From a virus: 25,201 bases of DNA. The notes under the pieces were generated by a model. The model was not told where the DNA came from. It ran no database searches and saw only the letters and a list, made by a program, of their open reading frames with translations. Position 1 is the first letter of the stretch. Every line of letters begins with the position of its first letter. Both the position numbers and the translations under genes were made by a program. Positions 23,601-25,201 of the stretch are shown in pieces. The stretch lies in IMG/VR virus record IMGVR_UViG_3300034112_002133, positions 1-25,201 of that record; one strand, written 5' to 3'.

Positions 23601-25201
23601 GGTTTCACCAAGGCACGGACTCACCACATGGCACGCCCCCGGCAGGCCAACGCCCTCGCCCTCTACTGGAGCAGCCTCGAGCAGACCGAGCATTTTATCG
23701 CATGGGCGGAAGTCATGCGCGACATGCGCCAGATTTTCCGCTCGCCCGACGTCCGCCGCACCCTCGAAGCCGCCTATGGCTCCCGCGCGGGCGCGGAATT
23801 CTCAACGTGGCTGGATATCCTCGAAACAGATGGACGCTCCCGCGCCGCCGAATCCCTCTCCCTCACCCAGACCTTCAACCAGATCCTCACCGCACAGTCC
23901 GCCATCGGCCTCGCGTTTAACATCGGCACCGTATTCAAACAATGGAGCGCAGGCATCGGCCACTTCATGCTCATGCCCACCGGCGCAGCCGTGAAAGCCA
24001 CCTACAAGGCTCTCACCTCGCCCAAGTCCCTTCGCTACGTTTGGAACAGCGAGGCCGTGCAGCAGCGCATCACCCAAGGGATTTCCCCGGAGGATCGCCG
24101 CCTCATGGACGCCGCCAACGCCTCGCCCTCCCTCGCCATGGAACTCCTCGAAATAGGCAGGCTCCCCATTTCCCTCGCCGACGGCGCTTTCACGACCCTC
24201 ATGGGCGCCGCCGCCTACCGCTACCAATACGACGAGGCCACCAAGAACGGCCTCACGGACTCACAGGCGCACACCGCCGCCCTCGCCCACATGGATATGG
24301 TCATCACCCGGGCAGCCCAGCCCGCCACCACCCAAGACAAATCTCTCGCCGAGAACACCGCCCGCGGCTTCGGCAAAGCCCTCTTCCTTTTCAAGTCAGA
24401 TCCCCGCCAGAAATTCGCCATCGCCATCACCGCCATCCGCCTCGCCACCCGTGGCGACCTAAAAACACCCGAGGCCATCCGCCGCGTGTTCTTCTCATGG
24501 GCAGTCTATGGACTCATGGCACAGATCGCTGCCGATATGTGGCGCGCAATCTCCCGCGACGACGACGACCCGGAGCTATGGGAGCCAAAGGACTACATCG
24601 CCGCCATGATCGCGGGGCCACTCGCCGGCGTCCCGATCCTCGGCGCAGCCATGGAATCCACCATCCGCTCCCTGGTAGGATCCAAGGCCTACACCAACAA
24701 CGCCAACCCCATCGACAAGGCCGCATCGATGCTTTTCCGCGACGGCGGTTTTTCCTCCGCCACCATCAACGCTATGAGCGGGGAGGACGTTGACCTCACC
24801 GAGATCCTCGCCGCCGCCACCCGCGACGCCGGCAGCATTTCCCAGCTCCTCGCCATCGTCAGCCCCGCCACCGCCATCGTTCCCGCCGGTCTCCGCGCCG
24901 TCCGCGATGTTGTAGGCATCGGCTCTAATGTCATCGGCGCTTTCAGCGGGGACACCCCGGAGGACATCGCCGCCCGCATCGTGCGCGAGGAGAAGGAAGC
25001 GGACAAGAAACCCGCCGAGAACCGCAAGCAGACCCTCGACACCCTCGCCAAGGAACTCGCCGCCATGCCCGCCGCCCAACGCGAAAAACGCCTCCGCCAG
25101 CTCGACGCAGACACCCGCACCGCCATCACCTCCCGCCTCCGCAAGGCCGACATGACACCCAGCGAGCGCAGCCTCGCCAGCCTACCCGCCGCCGCCCGCG
25201 C
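14634..25201 (+). CDS. Giant large polyvalent / internal virion protein (partial, at least 3522 aa)
   Basis: ATG 14634 overlaps the previous stop as ATGA. The frame was read codon by codon to the window edge with no stop; 3522 complete codons are visible and the 3' end lies outside. Order: residues 1-380 helical; ~381-505 Gly/Ala-rich membrane-type segment; ~505-1050 helical; from 1051 a string of modules separated by SFSIG-like motifs: unknown module (1056-1244), LPD3-like (1250-1422), IEEIQSD module (1452-2010), phosphoribosyltransferase (2016-2294), GNAT (2300-2417); then coiled-coil-like helices (~2420-2800) and a long C-terminal region with hydrophobic stretches near 3285-3305 and 3321-3340. 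This matches phage 'large polyvalent proteins' that combine a virion/ejection scaffold with effector enzymes. No lytic transglycosylase signature, as in T7 gp16, was recognised. Confidence 0.9.
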   Translation, partial: MTPTDLQLVQGDATSIPEETAFAAYQTLREARTNPELAASPALATSREALKSYVTERRRHGHDLFPNVTTAANRERNDSLAGLYTKPLEKALPQQAFADLTRKMEFVPDPEAFKMREINRTFLSATVGQAIPPEKYDTIRTIYAKQHLGLDKDTSEAAVFTAIKTRFDEELGSTEKIREIAKGEFESILGGTLPTTLPDLSAIPERLRPQVSDQILATRRQSKERIRQAMPAVREIMPALQAEAARLASGQMQGLPHLALMDRMAAALPRDPVKKEIAIALIAREMQKLPEQEKGAFARILTSIERGGDNAAMSAIRAPMEAGAAIRDMIPAGAEQKRTAADNLTIRTDAENLRKAFLGEVDPLRRAGDNIAVQSLVLAGESAWTIPATLSGPIGWGAMASSFAGNSFQEARTINPDASAGAQIGAAAASGVAQAGAEVVLNKVGFKIIGGKLPGLAGILNKSGVFNPAARATIAGATGAVSIGATEYAEEAVQGGIDRLAQDLALEFSNIAPDTDWKGFWGDWLTVGKAEQKDTLLAVLPFAVVGAGGASFQHFRYGSQLAKNRTVLDAIGVPSSVVDEMVNTTDVKKTDELFRQAWETGLEERTQEQKAAALDVMREINSLTAAAGLDRITRDSEFTYTYTDPLTRDSQEFETEEEALLHWRQQALSASQTDLDTIALTSREDLLNFLTSEGKASEETMIDEQERTLTLPQAVKEGIANPEQIESRVRIFILQNGLTPAQAAKEVESLTIRARSYTQQSRDGQYRYAVQLFKNADPLDVFEDFAEDSIKRAFDDSLADPRRILRDIRDYEGASNTRLIAQDYEYDPDNTLPLVEGFSALARALVIGNARADLLPPAVSQWIEVAATYGANTIDLARSAITADLTRAGELKKALASGNVPTELVSRLEDAIGINETEVLARLEKKHRDQLAAEAMGGFPEIRDNLEGRMPHPETLRKNQHPLAGEVRRIWESMKKPTRRKDRSGRTIDRSNEANAFFLPVGQMVDIDKLRESMNEKGFDFDTPADMLDALESSISYNKPVYGTGSRGNDSFSIGTTYPRFNLRPDGATLYVHSNTGVLFPDGHEIKTLPAVPDTLSDGRGAFWDGIRNGGRRDAILRAWRKKGTDQRNADWLVKALSKADGWKNSGTVAETWQWLANSLNSMTIDQGWEVENIIETLPELLDLPGAVWEGIREKDYAYIPISPDGTVLYTPVREQKFAFGRLPTTAEVAEAQAAHDANPQIYPSFSIGRAIPRAAKTFEEARESARSFIGKPIVNADDNTVATISANSLRKILHEKASSKSVSPEVHSLVTANLDTLFERSIRTHSDTNPDGDNMKARHRYHAPFISGGEVMLAKITVNEFKEESDGTRIYSVEAMEIVKPAIFKASSISEDRRNYNRVAGFEEKLESRIAEVNNQPSVESSFSIGRATVTPTKETQTSPTKDGDSFSIGASPAPFYSQLERVIEDKLPKAATFAQIMATIDPAKGSGVKAEEIKWSGIESEVFRLALDNDKVKKSDLLAYLAAAGRVEFAEVTMSDPQRKGAVYDWAVSNGEENTYFRSYQEAAEYADQQGINITEDTVFQATNRRRDSTNPKYEQYTLPGGENYRETVLRLPQKGTSYTEENVVAIDPAAPIAGRPDLFWYFEVPGNVLQIPKSNHPTQAEAKTYILRDKQPEEPNSYTSSHFPEISNYVAHMRLNEREDSQGAPGLFIEEIQSDRHQAGRKKGYALGRPNENDIELNFIKSVVPEGQDPSNYPGYWESFDKRTGEMITRHPGRSTREQAMRDAQGFGEGMDSERIADAPFRTTWPLAMFKRALREAVESGKDWIGWTVGETQNDRFDLSKQVRHIDWRVSSESNREAVKIDVGVATLQGGDAQDLNKEALTYSEIADFVGKEIADRIKTQVDSFKSKGRLEGDGLKVGGSGMKGFYDNMLPKEIGKYVKQWGGKVESSTIGQSIASEEIDMGELDNATPEELAQLEADGAIQGKAVPIHRVTITPQMRESVAAGQPSFSIGTRRVMPTNYPESAREIISTTNVKGITHALLKPGEQLVILDEEAEKPMMVSPAYKAAKREGDKRAAWDIARLFLTGKRVAPYKAALGDRSPVFVPIRQEEGAKQNLLPIAAAWALQQQLGGRVANTVLQLKKGGLTGADNNERSKKDHDFEGALEIQPGETVVLIDDTFTSGSTLTSLYDHLSSQGIEAEHIFSIASGRYTKNIAASDEQITRALDKVGMSEEEFQRATGIPIQAFTGAELAAYSLNGARGIEGFALRFDVKGNTGSGSMVPGSDAGLDPSFSLGINQSLLQPLIQGNGIDAESEVSNDGQFRTYAADYATSTGRYYRFVKMDDNGQIISALYVKMQGTRSKKGVISGVYTDEEHRRQGHAGSLLRYAQKNYTVKHSFDLTSDGRAFKKADGVSYSLGPAAFARLEQAIAAKMTAAPDERAEYYSRVRDRLAATQQRLEDMDNGIGVFARLPTDEAGEERRRIQDAIAEARAIIGALPPDARGRVEMDFEDITSKTTEKGRVKALIRLMDKADIALEKVLQSAYLESITRVLDLAQPDLRQNRSVRGRLTPETQRLINAILPLTRLTPIEASAEQIAAQASFDALDNQFPDPEDDAAVDAWERSLAAAQERLDLIDTFASLSTQTSAELAAARKHLLQIYTKGRTARQMLDQAKRSETASERREVIESLGGLPSQSKWKKRVDDKGFLDRMEGYRLGLVSFHEMMEWMFPNSIAARDYQKRIRDSERSVTRARIDARQRWENFAFTALNLTGRSRKRRLNQIIATLSTARDDWNIEIAEGRRSESVKMSEEQAASILDGTLKPGWEKDLIAMESLRQALADFRLKRKAAQDQDKAFQGKVIRFERVTQRGAPTFLRMSDMEAVYFLQLAAQSQYLPALDKYGFTEKVLNQIRAKIDPRALTIMSHLRGEYDMQYQRLNPVHQRLFGLDMPQIRNYAPGAFESMDGKQDPNISPDGTGGALSAMSAGFTKARTHHMARPRQANALALYWSSLEQTEHFIAWAEVMRDMRQIFRSPDVRRTLEAAYGSRAGAEFSTWLDILETDGRSRAAESLSLTQTFNQILTAQSAIGLAFNIGTVFKQWSAGIGHFMLMPTGAAVKATYKALTSPKSLRYVWNSEAVQQRITQGISPEDRRLMDAANASPSLAMELLEIGRLPISLADGAFTTLMGAAAYRYQYDEATKNGLTDSQAHTAALAHMDMVITRAAQPATTQDKSLAENTARGFGKALFLFKSDPRQKFAIAITAIRLATRGDLKTPEAIRRVFFSWAVYGLMAQIAADMWRAISRDDDDPELWEPKDYIAAMIAGPLAGVPILGAAMESTIRSLVGSKAYTNNANPIDKAASMLFRDGGFSSATINAMSGEDVDLTEILAAATRDAGSISQLLAIVSPATAIVPAGLRAVRDVVGIGSNVIGAFSGDTPEDIAARIVREEKEADKKPAENRKQTLDTLAKELAAMPAAQREKRLRQLDADTRTAITSRLRKADMTPSERSLASLPAAAR
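15774..16150 (+). other. Gly/Ala-rich membrane-type segment of the giant protein
   Basis: Residues ~381-505: LSGPIGWGAMASSFAG, AGAQIGAAAASGVAQAGAEVVLNKVG, then AGATGAVSIGATEYAEEAVQGG. Small residues at regular spacing (glycine-zipper-like), closed by an E.AEEAVQ stretch, recall membrane-inserting segments of phage ejection proteins. A role in a DNA-delivery channel is inferred. Confidence 0.55.
17784..17798 (+). repeat. SFSIG motif 1
   Basis: Residues 1051-1055, context NDSFSIGTT. It marks the change from the helical N-terminal half to the module string, and the GC content falls just after it. Confidence 0.75.
17799..18365 (+). other. Module of unknown function between SFSIG motifs 1 and 2
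   Basis: Residues 1056-1244. It opens with a beta-like stretch (LRPDGATLYVHSNTGVLFPDG), then Trp-rich helices (AETWQWLANSLN) and AYIPISPDGTVLYTPV, which echoes the opening 'PDGT.LY' phrase. Counted lines are 53-55% GC, lower than the flanks. No family recognised. Confidence 0.5.
18366..18380 (+). repeat. SFSIG motif 2
   Basis: Residues 1245-1249, context YPSFSIGRAIP. Confidence 0.75.
18381..18899 (+). other. LPD3-like module of the giant protein
   Basis: Residues 1250-1422. FIGKPIVNADDNTVATIS (from residue 1269), then a helix, EVHSLVTANLDTLFERSI, KARHRYHAPF (around His1340), and a strand RIYSVEAMEI (from about 1370). This order resembles the LPD3 domain of polyvalent proteins, which literature links to nuclease/toxin-like folds; I assign it from memory and tentatively. 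GC drops to about 45% in 18541-18600. Confidence 0.55.
18900..18914 (+). repeat. SFSIG motif 3
   Basis: Residues 1423-1427, context ESSFSIGRAT; only 19 residues separate it from motif 4. Confidence 0.75.
18972..18986 (+). repeat. SFSIG motif 4
   Basis: Residues 1447-1451, context GDSFSIGASP, immediately before the FYSQLERVIEDKLPK start of the next module. The close spacing to motif 3 looks like a linker left by a lost or duplicated module. Confidence 0.75.
18987..20663 (+). other. Large conserved phage module with IEEIQSD motif (unknown activity)
   Basis: Residues 1452-2010. Starts FYSQLERVIEDKLPK (1457), followed by GVKAEEIKWSGIE and a 'YEQYTLPGGENYRETVLRLP' stretch. The core is FPEISNYVAHMRLNER...FIEEIQSDRHQAGRKKGY (IEEIQSD at 1712-1718), then WTVGETQNDRFDLSKQV (from 1830) and GFYDNMLPKEIGKYVKQWG (from 1928). 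It ends IHRVTITPQMRESVAAGQP just before motif 5. This combination recurs in polyvalent proteins of podovirus-type phages; conserved Glu/Asp/Gln residues suggest an enzyme, but I know no proven activity. Parts are AT-rich (about 40% GC at 20281-20340). Confidence 0.65.
20664..20678 (+). repeat. SFSIG motif 5
   Basis: Residues 2011-2015, context QPSFSIGTRR, between the IEEIQSD module and the phosphoribosyltransferase module. Confidence 0.75.
20679..21515 (+). other. Phosphoribosyltransferase module of the giant protein
   Basis: Residues 2016-2294. The PRPP-binding signature of type I phosphoribosyltransferases is clear: VVLIDDTFTSGST at residues 2176-2188 (bases 21159-21197), the expected hydrophobic strand, two acidic residues and a T-x-S-G-S-T loop. 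Upstream, FVPIRQEEGAKQNLLPIAAAWALQQQLGG would supply the preceding strand and helix. Phage polyvalent proteins are known to include PRTases; substrate here is unknown, and a role in altering host nucleotides, RNA or proteins is inference. Confidence 0.8.
21516..21530 (+). repeat. SFSLG motif 6
   Basis: Residues 2295-2299, context DPSFSLGINQ; Leu replaces Ile. It separates the PRTase and GNAT modules. Confidence 0.75.
21531..21884 (+). other. GNAT acetyltransferase-like module
   Basis: Residues 2300-2417, about 118 residues, short for a GNAT fold. The acetyl-CoA loop pattern (R/Q-x-x-G-x-G/A) is seen as ISGVYTDEEHRRQGHAGSLLRYAQK, with RRQGHAGSLL at 2380-2389. Preceding strands RYYRFVKMDDNGQIISALYVKM fit beta-2 to beta-4. 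The segment after (KHSFDLTSDGRAFKKADG) fits the last strand and helix. Local GC is about 48% at 21541-21600. The target is unknown. Confidence 0.7.
21885..21899 (+). repeat. SYSLG motif 7
   Basis: Residues 2418-2422, context GVSYSLGPAA; the most diverged copy (Tyr for Phe, Leu for Ile). It is the last copy seen and marks the return to GC-rich helical sequence. Confidence 0.65.
21900..25201 (+). other. C-terminal helical scaffold of the giant protein
   Basis: Residues ~2423 to the window edge. Long Ala/Arg/Gln/Glu helices (~2423-2800) suggest coiled coil. Then FLRMSDMEAVYFLQLAAQSQYL, LNPVHQRLFGLDMPQIRNYAPGAF and TFNQILTAQSAIGLAFNIGTVFKQW, which resemble the conserved C-terminal part of phage polyvalent/ejection proteins. 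Hydrophobic stretches near VFFSWAVYGLMAQIAADM (3285) and YIAAMIAGPLAGVPILGAAM (3321) may insert in the host membrane. GC returns to about 72%. Confidence 0.6.

Noticed and set aside
22021-25201. Search for a lytic transglycosylase or lysozyme motif as in T7 gp16
   Set aside because: No catalytic Glu context (such as ES...NP.A.S..GA.GL.Q) was found in the visible part; absence elsewhere in the gene is not proven.
1-25201. tRNA genes, CRISPR arrays, insertion sequences, attachment sites
   Set aside because: No cloverleaf with CCA-type context, no regularly spaced direct repeats, no transposase motifs and no integrase-linked repeat were seen by eye. A tRNA or att-site scan of the full genome would be decisive.

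Overview
The window reads as the structural half of a short-tailed (podovirus-type, T7-like module order) double-stranded DNA phage or prophage. Every gene that can be supported lies on the + strand. The order is small early ORFs, small terminase, large terminase, portal, scaffold, major capsid, tail tubular A, tail tubular B, internal virion proteins, and then one giant gene that leaves the right edge. No tRNA, rRNA, integrase, polymerase, lysis gene, CRISPR array or host housekeeping gene was seen. Host: a GC-rich bacterium. Most lines counted by hand are 65-75% GC, with C/G strongly preferred at third codon positions. Start codons almost never have a Shine-Dalgarno purine tract, which suggests a host with SD-independent initiation; Verrucomicrobiota or similar is a guess, not a result.

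Layout. 1-1723: tightly packed small genes, including the small terminase subunit and a zinc-ribbon protein. 1805-5560: large terminase (TTG start), a 141-aa unknown, a 58-aa proline-rich protein nested out of frame in that gene's end, and the portal. 5557-6948: a Bbp19-like protein, a small unknown and the scaffold. 6949-8724: the capsid expression unit, with an intrinsic terminator, an inverted repeat, a CA-rich leader, the major capsid gene, a GNRA-loop hairpin, a decoration-like gene and a second strong terminator. 8725-14637: tail adaptor (with an internal insertion), tail nozzle (with an AT-richer insertion resembling carbohydrate-binding modules), and two internal virion proteins. 14634-25201: a single uninterrupted reading frame of at least 3522 codons.

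The giant protein is the main point of interest. It looks like a phage 'large polyvalent protein': an ejection/internal-virion scaffold with several enzyme-like modules, including a phosphoribosyltransferase, a GNAT acetyltransferase, an LPD3-like domain and a conserved module of unknown activity marked by IEEIQSD. The modules are separated by a recurring pentapeptide, SFSIG or a close variant, present seven times. An eighth copy (KFSIG) lies near the C-terminus of the preceding internal virion protein. Several modules coincide with marked drops in GC, as if inserted as cassettes. The inferred model is that the protein is packaged in the virion, possibly cut at the SFSIG motifs, and delivers effector enzymes into the host on infection.

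Gene coupling is extreme: ten junctions use the ATGA stop-start overlap, so translation probably passes from gene to gene by re-initiation, while the capsid and decoration genes sit in their own terminator-bounded, hairpin-rich unit.
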